The translations under genes and the position numbers were made by a program. The notes below the pieces were generated by a model that saw only the letters and a list, made by a program, of their open reading frames with translations, had not been told where the DNA came from and did no database searches. From Acanthochromis polyacanthus (taxonomy: Eukaryota; Chordata; Actinopteri; Pomacentridae): DNA of 64,000 bases. This document shows positions 1 through 10,303 of this stretch, piece after piece (position 1 is the first letter of the stretch; each line of letters opens with the position of its first letter). The DNA lies in contig NC_067118.1 in the NCBI RefSeq assembly GCF_021347895.1, positions 40,853,255 to 40,917,254 on the forward strand, given 5' to 3'.

Positions 1-890
1 ATGATGACGTTTCACGAGTACGTCAGAACGCAGGTACGGACAGTTACGTACTGAGAAACGGCTACAGTTTTCTTACCGCAAAGGTACAAAGCTGCTCGTC
101 TTCTCCTCCGGCATCAGGAAACGTCTTCAAAGCTTCTTCAAATCCAAACGAAATAAAATCAAAAGACTAAATTAACGTCATCGGTGCATTCAGGTGCAGT
201 CGAACAATGAAGTTGCGTTCAGGAGCGTCGGAAATCGGACTATCAATAATGTAAATTTCCAACGAAATTTTTTTTTTGGAGTGGTGGTGGAGCACGGGGT
301 GGCCAATCAGATCACGGGGTGCGACTGCCCCCCTTTCCCACGGAAGATCCACCATTGTTTGTCAGTAAACAGACTACAACTCTTGAAGTATTTATCAGGT
401 ATTCCAAATACCAGGTAGATGCTGGGAGCGTATTGATGATGTTGCAGCAAAACAAAAATATCAGCTGCAGACTTGGCTGAGGTTCAGTTCTTAAAGATCT
501 GCAGAAACAAAGGATCAGAACCTTAAGTATTTAATTGACATGAATCTGTAATGTTTTCCCTTCACTTTCCCACATGTTTTAATATGTAAAACATTTAAAA
601 CAGTTTTGTTTCTCTCTGTTTCTCATTACTAGAGTACATTTCTCGGCTTGCATCTGATTCTCATTTTATGTCATTTTCCATTTTTTCTTAGAACACTTTC
701 ATTTATTTTTGGCTCTGTTATTTTTTACTCCTCTTCATTGTTCTTTTCTTGCTGTTTTTCTCTCCTTTTCATCTTTTTTTTGTCATTGACATTCGTCTCT
801 CCTCTAAATTTCTCCTTTTAGTCCTTTTTTTTTCTTAATCTATTTTTTCCTCTCTCACACTGTTCTTCTTTAAATTCTCTCAACACATCA
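1..890. other. Intergenic DNA, no gene recognised; T-rich from about 600
   Basis: No exon with credible coding content and splice sites was found on either strand. Positions about 600-890 are a pyrimidine-rich tract on the plus strand (repeated tttct/tttttc motifs), typical of simple-sequence decay. The short open frames here have biased composition and no family signature. Confidence 0.5.
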
Positions 891-1520
891 CTTTTTCTCT
901 TCGTCCTCTGATCCTTCTGCCTCCACTCCATCCTACACATCCTACACTGTAGATACCTTCTGTTTTACTGTCGTGGAAATGAAGAGAAGCAGTGGCGGAA
1001 TGCTTTTTATCGCAGTTTTTTAAAATGACCTGAAGTGAAGCAGAACATCAGAGCTGATGGATTATAAAAGAGTTTGCTTTAAGACAATAAGCCCTCTCAT
1101 TGTATAATGTAGTACTCTATACGCTCCTAAAAGGATTGCAAACATTGTCAGACTGTACATCTCAAATAATTAGATTTTAAATCAAACAATTGAAGTGGAA
1201 AAAGTTCAGTATTTTTCATTAGCTCTTGCTCAAAGTGAAAAATACATATATTCTAGACTCAGGGCACAAGAACTGAAATATTTCAAGACTTTCTTTGTTC
1301 ACTTTTTCTCCTTGTTCTCTGATCCTTCTGCCTCCACTCTATCCTACACATCCTACGCTGTAGATACCTTCTGTTTTACTGTCGTATAAATGAAGAGAAA
1401 CAGCGGAGGAATGTTTGTTTTTTTATCACCGCGGTGGCAGCTTTTTTAAATGACCTGAAGTGAAGCAGAACATCAGAGCTGATGGGTTGTAAAACAGTTT
1501 GCTTTAAGACAATAACCCCC
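891..1520. repeat. Direct duplication, two copies about 411 bp apart
   Basis: Positions about 891-1095 and 1300-1520 are two diverged copies of the same sequence. Both contain gatccttctgcctccact, then a block ending in gaagtgaagcagaacatcag, then tttaagacaataa. The start of the shared block is at 910 in copy one and 1321 in copy two. Between the copies lies a piece related to the inverted-repeat arms further right (about 1095-1290). No coding function is suggested. Confidence 0.75.
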
Positions 1521-1654
1521 CTCTAGAATCTGCATGCAGAGTTGTGTAGGCGTGGACTTATATATGGTGCTAGCAGGAATAAATGAGCTTGCATTGGCCT
1601 TGAGTGTCTTTGCATCGAGTTAAAATGGCCCAGAAAAGCCCGCAATATCATAAA

Positions 1655-1692
1655 CAGGGGTGTCCACATACATTTGGCCTTAAAGTGTACAT
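1655..1692. mobile_element. End of a Tc1-like non-autonomous element
   Basis: The motif aggggtgtccacatacattt followed by ggccttaaagtgta resembles the terminal motif of Tc1/mariner-type short elements in fish. Only one end is recognised, so this is a fragment or solo terminus. Confidence 0.4.
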
Positions 1693-1699
1693 GCTTTCT

Positions 1700-2220
1700 T
1701 AATATTGTATGTTTTTCTGTTTTCTTTACCCTTCTTATCACATGATTTTGTAATTATTCTCATTATCCTCATTATTCCAGCCTACAGATGTCAGATTGTG
1801 CCATCTCACCCCCACGCTGTCCCATATTCTTTGATTCTAAACATGTCCTCATTTTTCATTTTCTCGCTCCTCTACCCCACTTCTTCTTCTTCTTCGTCTT
1901 TCTCTCCTGTATTTCATGCTGCCAATTTACCATGTCTCCGCTCATCGGAGGACAACCACCTCCTGGTTTTCATCACCCACTGGCATTTCTCTCCGTTTCA
2001 TATTTCTTTTCATCATTCTCTTCATTAGAGCCTTCTCCTCCCTAAAAAAAAAACTCTCACATTTCCTCTCTGATAACCTCCCCTTCCTTTGAGCAACGTC
2101 TAATAAAAAAATATTGAACCTTTTCCATCATATTCTAATTATATGAGATGTACAATCTGAAATGTTACGCAGCGCATACAGCACTACATTATACAAAGAA
2201 ATACTAAAATTGTGCAGAAT
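1700..2220. other. Pyrimidine-rich intergenic DNA and a partial inverted-repeat arm copy
   Basis: Positions about 1705-2080 are rich in tct/ctt simple sequence, which produces spurious serine/phenylalanine-rich frames. Positions about 2125-2220 are a diverged extra copy of the inner part of the neighbouring inverted-repeat arm (compare 2640-2740). No gene is seen. Confidence 0.5.
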
Positions 2221-2893
2221 GTTTCAACAAGTGCCTCTCACATAATTAGAATGTGCTGGAAGAGGTTCAATATTTTTCATCAGACATTGCTCAAGCAGAA
2301 AATTATATTTATTCTAAACCTTTCAACACATCAAAAATATTCAAAAATCTAAATATGGCTGCAGTAATTGAAGCAAAAGGAGCCCTAACAGAGTATGCAC
2401 ATGAACATAGTTTTGACATTTGTGCATTATAAATCCATGTTTGATTAATCTTTGCTGATCCTTTGAAGTATTCTAATATCCTGAGATCGATTTTTGGGGG
2501 ATTTCATGAGCTGTAAGCTGTTATCACCAAATATAAAACACATAAACTCTTGAAATATTTCAGTTTATGTGTACTGAGTTTAGAATATATGCATTTTTCA
2601 CTCTAAATAAAAATATTGAACCTTTTAATTTCAATTATTTGATTTAAAATCTAATTATTTGAGATGCACAATCTGACAATGTTTGCAATCCTTGTAGGAG
2701 CGTATAGAGTACTATGACATTTCTTTGCACAAATTGTGCAGAAATGAGTAGATTTCCTAAGCAGACAGTGTCACTGCCCTGCTGTTTGATCAGTTAGGAG
2801 CCTGTGTGCTTGTGTTTGTGCTCATCTATAATTGAAAAATAAGTTATCAGGATAGTCGGAGACTGATTGAGAGGGAAGAAATGGGCCAGAAAG
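2221..2893. repeat. Left arm of a 3.5-kb inverted repeat
   Basis: This arm is the diverged reverse complement of 3888-4012 plus 5177-5762. Landmarks: aatgtttcaacaagtgc at the outer end matches gcacttgttgaaacat near 5760; gcagacagtgtcactgccct at 2761 matches agggcagtgacactgtctgc at 3993-4012; gagagggaagaaatgggcc matches ggcccatttcttccctctc. The spacer is about 2894-3887. The structure could be a fold-back transposon or a local inverted duplication; no clear target duplication was found outside the arms. Confidence 0.8.
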
Positions 2894-3887
2894 AAAGAAA
2901 GATGAGAAGAAGTGGTGTATGAAAAGACAGACAATGATGTTGGAAATTGGGTTTATATTTTTTTTATAATGCCGCCCTCCTCCTCCTCCTCCTCTTCCTG
3001 TCTTCATTGCTTTTCTCTCTTCTGTATGCTATCTCCTTTATTCCCACAGCATCCCTCAGCCTGCCTCTTTTCCTGTGATCCTCCTGTGTGCTTTTCACCG
3101 CGGTTCCACCTCCGCCAGAACCTCTCCATTACTCCGAGGTTGGTCAAGTGTCTTTTTGTCTCGTCAAACTACCCAGAGAGTGACTCACTGTATGATTTCC
3201 AAACATCCAAGGGGTTGTTTTTTTAAGCAATCTGAAGCTTGTTGAGCAATTAGACGCTTCAGGGTGGTATCTCTACGGTTACACGGCCCTTTTGTAGCGG
3301 CCCCGCTCACAGAAGAATGAATTAAATGTGCAGCATGCATTGACAAATGAATAGCAGAAGCAAAGTTGATCATTTTACTCAGATTTACACCACTGAACTG
3401 GAAAAGCGTCTAAAAAAAAAGCTCCACAGTAATTCTGAGCCGATGCACGTCCCCCGCTTATGTTTGTGTCATCTACTGCTGATGCAAACGTGTGGCCAAT
3501 GAGAGCAGGCAGCACAGCCCATCTGATAAGGCCGATCAAACGCTTTCTAATTCCAGAAATACATTTTTTCGCCTTGGGCCCGTCAGTAATCCTTCCTTGA
3601 TCAACTGTCACTAAAACTGGCCTGGAAAACGCTGGAGGATGTGTAACTGTACCCGTTCTCCTCCGCCCGCCTCCATCCATCCTTCTGTTACGCTATAGCT
3701 CACCACAAATCTGGCTGCTGGTGTGTGAGCATGAGAGAGAAACTTGAGAAAATCAGAACTCTGGCTTTCTGCTTGAGTTTGCTTTCTTTCCACGTTGATG
3801 TGCGCTGACAGCTGACCCTGATTTTCCTCTGCCAGTGTGTCCCTGTCTCTTCACACACCACTTCTCCTCATCTGTCTTACTCTCTGG
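2894..3887. other. Spacer of the inverted repeat, no gene recognised
   Basis: This roughly 1-kb single-copy segment lies between the two arms. Open frames on both strands are short, lack family signatures and have no convincing splice context. It contains a short cct microsatellite near 2975-2998. Confidence 0.5.
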
Positions 3888-5762
3888 CCCATTTCTTCCC
3901 TCTCACCCAGTCTCCAACTATCCTGACAACGTATTTTTTAATTATAGACCAGCACAAACACAAGCACACAGGCTCCTAACTGATCAAACAGCAGGGCAGT
4001 GACACTGTCTGCCCGGGGCGGCTAATCGGGAGGACCGGGACAATTCCCGGTGGGCCGGTCTGATGTTTAGGCCGTGAGGTCCGGTGTTCAGTCCTGGCTC
4101 TGGGTTGATCATTCTGCTGCTACCGCTGTTCCGGGCCGCCTCCACTGACAGCTCTTTTTGTTTTGTTTTTTTTTTTGCAAAAAACACATACTCTGAGTAC
4201 ACGTACTCTGTTTGGCTCCACACTTGCTGATGACCACTTCCGGTCTCAGAAAATGAAAAAACTGACCTTTTTTCTTTTCCGCCTCTTACTGATTTTATTT
4301 TCTTGTTGTTGTAAATGAAGAGTTCATTTGCAAAAACAGGTAACTCCGTTTTCAGAAAACTCATTTTTTTATTGTTTACTTGAGATAATAATAATAATAA
4401 TAATAACACTAATAATTTATTTTTTCTCTATTTTGTCGTGTATTTTTCTACTGAGTCAAATCCACTCAACTTCAGTTTGATTGATTTTATCTCAAGTAAA
4501 CAATAAAAAACAAGTTTTCTGAACATTTATCAAAACGGAGTTATCTGTTTTTGCAAATGAACTCTTCAAATATAAAATGAAAATCAAAGCATTTTTAAAA
4601 TTTCATTAGCGAGTTATGTTATACTGTGAATCACAAACTTGCAGACAACAGTGCAATAATTCTTCTTTATTCATGAGGATTAGATATCTGGGAACACTAA
4701 TTTGCTTGATAAATATTGCAAAAAAGGACATTGTGATGCTTTAAAGAATAATGTTGGAGATTAACCTTTAACTGTGAAATTTAAGTTGTGATGGAACTGT
4801 TTCCTTGTATAACCTTGATAGTGTTATTAGAAAGTGCAACACCTTTTACTTTTTTTTGTTTTTTAAATTTAATGTTTTTATTTCTTCTTTTAATTCATTT
4901 TTAAGGTTTGGATATCCTTTAACACTTATTTGAACAGAATATAGATTCTGATATTGTTGTAAAGAATAATGTTGGAGATGTGCACTCATGTTGGAATAAA
5001 TCCTCATTGGGAAGCAACCCTTACTAGCACTGAACTGGAAATGTTTTAGAAAAACACAATGAATTACAAGACAAGGCTAGAATTACATGATTTTAATGGT
5101 AATAGGTTGTGATCTAAAGTGGGCCGGTCTGAGGTATGAAAGTCCAGGGCTGAAAATGAGTCCCACTCCGGCCCTCCTGTCTGCTTAGGAGATCGACTCA
5201 TTTCTGCACAATTTTCACAGGGAGAGGTAGTACTCTATACACTCCTATGAGGATGACAAACATTCTCGGATTGTACCTCTCATATAATTAGAATATGATG
5301 GGAAAAGATTCAATATTTTTCATTAGATGCTGGTCAAAGTGAAAAATACATAAATTCTAGGCTCAGTGCACATAAACTGAAATATTTAAAGACTTGATTT
5401 GTTTTGTATTTCTTGATAACGGCTTACAGGTCATGAACCCCTATCTCAAAGAATCAGCAAAGATTGATTAAAAGCAGATTTGTAATGCAGAGAAAGTATG
5501 TTCATGTACGCTCTGTCAGTACTCAGGGCTTCTTTTGCTCGAGTTGCTGCAGCAATATTTTGAGATGGATTTTTTTTTTTTTTTAGGGGTTTCATGAGCT
5601 GGATGTGGTTATCCTGGGCGATAAAACAAATAAAGGCTTGCCATATTTTCAGTGAAAGGTTTAGAATATATATAATTTTGTCTTTGAGCAATGCCTGATG
5701 AAAATCATTGAACCTTTTCCAGCATATTCTAATTAAATGAGATGCACTTGTTGAAACATACA
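3888..5762. repeat. Right arm of the inverted repeat, split by an insertion
   Basis: Positions 3888-4012 and 5177-5762 together pair with the left arm 2221-2893. The arm is interrupted at the motif ctgtctgc, which is present once in the left arm (as gcagacag at 2761-2768) and twice here, flanking the inserted element. The left arm therefore preserves the pre-insertion arrangement. Confidence 0.8.
4013..5176. mobile_element. hAT-like non-autonomous insertion with 8-bp target duplication
   Basis: The insertion is flanked by perfect direct repeats ctgtctgc at 4005-4012 and 5177-5184. Subterminal blocks resemble fish non-autonomous hAT elements: gggccggtctgatg near 4052, gggccggtctgaggtatg near 5121, and gagtcccactccggccctc at the right end. 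The interior is A/T-rich and includes an aat microsatellite at about 4387-4405 and an internal inverted segment (ttttgcaaatgaactctt near 4552 pairs with aagagttcatttgcaaaa near 4318). It has no transposase. Class is inferred from the 8-bp duplication. Confidence 0.65.
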
Positions 5763-5915
5763 TGTGTGTTTTTTGCCACATGGCTGGCAGTTGTTTTGGT
5801 CCCAACATCCCTGCAGGAGCTCCACTGTCACAGAGGCGAAAAATAGCAGCAGAGACGGATTATGATGTGAGATCTGAAGTGGTTGGAGGAGTTTCTCTCC
5901 ATGAGAGGCTGCAGC

Positions 5916-6252
5916 TATAAAAGGGCCTCCTGCCTTCACCAGCATCACAGAGAAACCTTTACATTTAAGTAGGATTCTGAAAAGCAGGACTTCTGTCTGC
6001 CCAGGGAAACAAGAATCATGTGAGCTCATATATGAACTTAATAAGGTTGATTAGTCATTCTTTAAGCCGCTGTAATGAATGAATGCAGTGCAATATAAAC
6101 GCATTTAAAGGGAAATCCTAATGTGTGAGCCATATTGTACACGAATGATGCACAAGGAGGAGTTTCTTAAAGTACAACCTGCTTAATCTGCTCATGTATG
6201 AAAGCTATGTACAAAATAATCCACTATATATACTGTTAATGCTGAAAATAAA
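5916..6252 (+). promoter_or_regulatory. Candidate TATA promoter, short exon and polyA signal
   Basis: A consensus TATAAAAG lies at 5916-5923 in a G/C-rich context. A start about 30 bp downstream would fall near catcacag at about 5946. A good splice donor (cat|gtgagc) follows at 6019/6020 and AATAAA sits at 6247-6252. The longest plus-strand frames between are trivial (the first ATG, at 6018, is followed at once by TGA), so any transcript would be non-coding or a 5' exon. No matching downstream exon was recognised. This is motif evidence only. Confidence 0.25.
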
Positions 6253-6404
6253 CCGTGAACGTGAGCTACAAGCTGTTTCTGTGGTGAAAAGTTTGGGCTT
6301 AAACTTATCAGATTCTTTCGGGGTGCATTTCTAAAAGAGCAAACAGGCTTTGAAGAAGCAGCTAATGGCTCCAGTTTGAACAAGAGGTGGGCTTGAAATT
6401 GCTC

Positions 6405-7160
6405 CGATCTTCTTCTTTTCCTTTCAGCTTTTCCCTTCAGGGGTCCCCACAGCGAATCAATTGCCTCCATCTAACCCTGTCTGCTGCATCCTCCTCTCTC
6501 ACATCAACCACCTTCATGTCCTCTTTAACTACATCCATAAATCTCCTCTTTGGTCTTCCTCTAGGCCTCCTGCCTGGCAGTGGGAAACTCAGCATCCTTC
6601 TACCAATATATTCACTCTCTCTCCTCTGGACATGTCCGAACCATCTCAGTCTGGCCTCTCTGACTTTATCTCCAAAGCCTCTAACATGTGCTGTCCCTCT
6701 GATGTTCTCATTCCTGATCCTATCCATCCTGGTCACTCCCAAAGAGAACCTCAGCATCTTCAGTTCTGCTCCCTCCAGCTCTGCCTCCTGTCTTTTCCTC
6801 AGGGACACAGTCTCCAGACCAAACAACATGGCTGGTCTCACCACAGTTTTGTAAACCTTTCCTTTCATTTTAGCTGAAACTCTTCTATCACACATCACAC
6901 CTGACACTTTTCTCCAGCCGTTCCAGCCTGCCTGTACACGCTTCTTCACCTCTTTTCCACACTCTCCATTGCTCTGGACTGTTGACCCTAAGTACTTAAA
7001 ATCCTCCACCTTCTTGATCTCTTCTCCCTGTAACCTCACTCTTCGGGTCCCTCTCATTCACACACAGATACTCCGTCTTGCTGCGGCTAACCTTCATTCC
7101 TCTCCGATACTTTTTAAATGTTTCTCAAAGGTTCTAGCAGCAGATATGAGCTCATATTTC
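6405..7160 (-). mobile_element. RTE-type LINE fragment, reverse transcriptase C-terminal part
   Basis: The minus-strand frame 6437-7057 translates to the C-terminal region of a non-LTR retrotransposon polyprotein. It includes KVEDFKYLGSTVQSNGEC, then VVRPAMLFGLETVSLRKRQ, KMLRFSLGVTRMDRIRN, RWFGHVQRRE and a basic GRRPRGRPKRRF tail. These are hallmark segments of a LINE abundant in teleosts, most like the RTE clade. It is 5'-truncated. The coding frame breaks just upstream of 7057, where the conserved frame is lost by an apparent single-base change in length. It is a dead copy. Confidence 0.85.
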
Positions 7161-7182
7161 TGAGTTACTTCAGTCTGTCCGT

Positions 7183-7736
7183 TAGCCTAGCCACGCTAGA
7201 CCCATGTTCTGAAGATGCAAGGGTCTAGGCACGCTCGACAGGGAGGGAGGCGGGCTAAAAGGTTGTCTATCAAATCACTCTGCAGCAATTGGGTAGGTAT
7301 ACAACCAATCAGTGCAACGAATAGACTCCTAGAGTGCCGGAAATCAGAGGATGCGGGAGTTCGGTGAAGCCTTATTTATACAGTCAATGGTTGAAGCTCA
7401 AGTATATTACAGACATGTTAACAGAAAGATTATTCAGAGTCGGTGCTAATGGAGCTCAACGACTGTTGTCGTTTTTGTTGTCGACCCTGGCAGAGAATTA
7501 AATTCATTGCCGTGGGTTGTCTAGCGCGGCTAGGCTAGTTGTTTCCGGTTGTTTCTGTCAGAATCGTCGTGCCTCTGTCGTCATTTAGTTACGCCCGCCT
7601 TCTGACTCTACACTTCATGGTGATTGGTCCGGCCAGTTTTAGGAGAATCCAACCTCGAGCCTTATGGAGGATAACTAGACCCACCCTGGCAGAGAATTAA
7701 ATTTGTTGCCGTGGGTTGTCTAGCGCAGCTAGGCTA
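7183..7736. mobile_element. Non-autonomous transposon with near-9-bp target duplication
   Basis: Terminal inverted repeats start TAGCCTAGCCACGCTAGAC at the left and end with tagcgcagctaggcta at the right. Flanks tctgtccgt (7174-7182) and gctgtctgt (7737-7745) match at 7 of 9 positions. Both subterminal regions match the element at 29966-30539 in reverse orientation. The centre (about 7330-7480) is unrelated to that copy. A second copy of the right terminus lies internally at about 7484-7541, so the element carries a partial tandem duplication of its own end. Confidence 0.7.
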
Positions 7737-8220
7737 GCTGTCTGTCTCACTCAGAAAAGAAAAATGAAAATGATTCTCGCTTTTTCTTTGTATCTTTGTC
7801 TTACACGGATTCTAATTCAATTAAATGTCGAAAATGGGCTTTATTTTTCCTAATAATTCTTACATTGACACTTTGACAAAAAAAACAACAAAAATAAGAC
7901 AAAATATTACCAAAATGAAACACAAAACGACAAAAGCGAAAAAAAAGACAAAAAATTAGACAAATGACATGACCGATCCAGCTGCTGTTTCACCGGTCAC
8001 TGAGGCACAAACTGTGTTTTTAAGGAATCGCGTCTGTCAGCGGGATGCATCTATAGACTGTATATAAAGATGCGCCTCTGCCAAAAGAATCACAGATCTT
8101 TTGAAGCGCAATTCTTCGCTTCAAGCCATTATGAAGCCCGAAAGAAAAAGAAAAGTTTCTGAAACATCGAAATTCGCCGCGCCGCCACAGACACGCCCTT
8201 TGATGACGAGTCACCATTTT
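7737..8220. other. Intergenic DNA with A-rich minisatellite remnant; weak TATA-like motif
   Basis: Positions about 7866-7965 are an A-rich run of acaaaa/gacaaaa units like those inside the hAT-like repeats elsewhere in the window. A tatataaag motif near 8057 precedes a 44-codon plus-strand frame (8131-8265) with a basic N-terminus. There is no family match and no splice support, so it is not called as a gene. Confidence 0.4.
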
Positions 8221-8269
8221 CTCTGGGAATCATCAACGTGTTTAGCCTTATGTCACCACATTTAAGGTG

Positions 8270-9000
8270 AATCTGATCAACCTGCTGACAATAGTACATC
8301 AAAGTATAAAAAAAAAATGTGTATTTCCAGAAACCACAAGGTGGTGCTATGACTGTAAATGTATATAACTGCATCGATGTCGTCAGGGCGGGACTCTGAT
8401 CATACATGTAAAATTTCAGGCAGATTGGAGCATGTTCAGGCGAGTTAGACAACACTTCCTGTTTGATAAGGAAGGATCAGTATTTTTGGGGGTCGCCATG
8501 ACAACGTCCTTTGACTTTTGTGGAGCATTTTGATAACTTTTCATCAGGAAGGACTGTTGCATATCCTGGCCAAATTGGAGGTCTCTCGGACTTACCCCCA
8601 ATGAGTGACTAAGCAGAAAAAATTTACGTTGAATTCAAGATGGCCAACTTCCTGTTGGGTTTGGGGCATGGCCGTGATTGGCTTTTTCGTGTGTCCTGAT
8701 GTGCTGCATATGTCCCCCAAATATTGTGGCTGTAGATGAAACGTCGTGGCAGTTGGCCTAATGACCACTTTTTCAATTTTACAGGGGGTGCTATGGAGCC
8801 ATTTTGCCACACATGTGCGCAACTCCCATAAAATATCAAATTTTTCGCCAGTCCTGATGTGTGTGCAAAGTTTGACGCATTTTGGGGTATGATAAGGCCG
8901 CCAAAGTGGACTCTGAAAAGAAGGGAAAAGAGTGAAGAAGAAAAAGATACCCTAGGGTTTCAATAAGGTCCTTCGGCACCGTTGGCGCTCGGACCCTAAA
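8270..9000. repeat. Fish interspersed repeat, class unresolved
   Basis: This block resembles a dispersed sequence containing gggtgctatggagccatttt, followed by ccacacatgtgcgcaa and a tail near cgctcggaccctaaa. A second, shorter copy in this window at about 25020-25200 shares ggcgctattgagccattt, cacacatgtgcaattccc and tgatgtgtgtgcaaa. No transposase or coding frame is evident. Confidence 0.6.
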
Positions 9001-9109
9001 TACTACAAAAACGAGACACAAAACGACAAAAATGAGAAAAAAGGACCAAAAAATTACACCACCACTTGTATAATTATCTAGAAGTTACTCTAGACGAGTT
9101 TTTTTTCGT

Positions 9110-10303
9110 GTCATCAACATGTCAAACTTTTATTCATGCCAAAAAACGAATATAGCATCCACATAACAACTGTATTTTCTACATAAAAGAAACAATAAAC
9201 ACCTCAAACAAAATTGTGAACACATTCGTTCCTCACATGATCGGAGCAGAATTCAATACAGCATCGTACTGTACATTTACCAGTGTTCTACGACGATTAC
9301 TTACACCCTACAGCTCTCATTAAATAAAGTACACGATCCTAGTGCATGTTCTCTCTAATGTCGATACACAGAACACATCCTGCTTAATTATCTGTACTCA
9401 AAATATATAAACTTCTATTTGTGTGTAACTGTGCCGTTAATCTCTTCTGATTGCACGCTGTAAAATAATGGCTTTGAGTTTTAATATCTAGATCAACAGT
9501 ACAGGCGAACCGCACGATCATTTGGTAACTTGTTATCATCCACTAGAGTCTGGCTACACCTCGAGTGCAGCTCTTGGCTTTTTAATAACAGCAGTTAGTT
9601 CTACATTTTTCAACAGCTAATCTATAATAAATAAATGTCCATTCTTCACAATAAGGTCCATGTTCTGTATTTTTTCTAAAGTGCAGGAGTGGCACGGATG
9701 GTTGAAGGTTAGATGATCCGTTTTTTAACTACATTCTACCTAATGACTGTCTAACCAATCAGCAAAATAAGCTCTGAAGGAGACAACAAAGCACAACACC
9801 ACAGAGAGAACAAGAGGAAAGGTTACCGCTATTTCTGTTGTCATCCGTATGGAAGAAAAGGTGACGAATGGGCAGATCAGTTGGCTTTCGTGTGTTTCTA
9901 GTGCTGTGGCGTTGCTGACATCGTATCTACTCTAAGATGGAGCTTTGAGTGAAACAAACGAGCATTGAGAAATAAGAAATCATGCAAATCTTCTTCTTTT
10001 TTTTGTTGTTTTATGTCATTATTTCTTGTGTTTCTATGAAATCAGAAGCAAGAAATGTGCCGATGCCATCATCACAGATCCTTTTCGCACCTTACGACGC
10101 TGCATCACCTTTCTATCCAAGGTTTTGGTTTGTTTTTCAACCGATTCATCTGAAAACTATTCTCTCTCTCTTTTTACAACCCCCCTGGAGCATATTTGCA
10201 AAAACAATCCTGGTCATGCCATGAGGAAAAAGGGTAATATCAAAGAACAAAAAAGCGATTATACAGTCGCCTTCTTCTCTTGAGGAGCAGCAGCGTTGCT
10301 CTG
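9110..10303 (-). other. necab3: Probable necab3 3' untranslated region
   Basis: The necab3 stop codon is at 10304-10306. The first plausible polyadenylation signal on the minus strand is AATAAA (tttatt at 9129-9134), which would give a 3' UTR of about 1.2 kb. The sequence between has no recognised repeats and no coding frames. The exact end is an inference from the signal. Confidence 0.5.
9129..9134 (-). terminator. necab3: Polyadenylation signal, probable necab3 3' end
   Basis: Read on the minus strand this is AATAAA, about 1.17 kb past the necab3 stop codon. Transcript cleavage would be expected at roughly 9105-9118. Confidence 0.4.

Noticed and set aside
3984..4409. 141-codon minus-strand frame
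   Set aside because: It spans the junction of the inverted-repeat arm and the hAT-like insertion and includes a polyleucine run from an aat microsatellite.
8131..8265. 44-codon plus-strand frame with a basic N-terminus, about 70 bp after a tatataaag motif
   Set aside because: No homologous family is recognised and there is no splice or polyA context. The region adjoins dispersed repeats, so it may be a transposon promoter relic at most.
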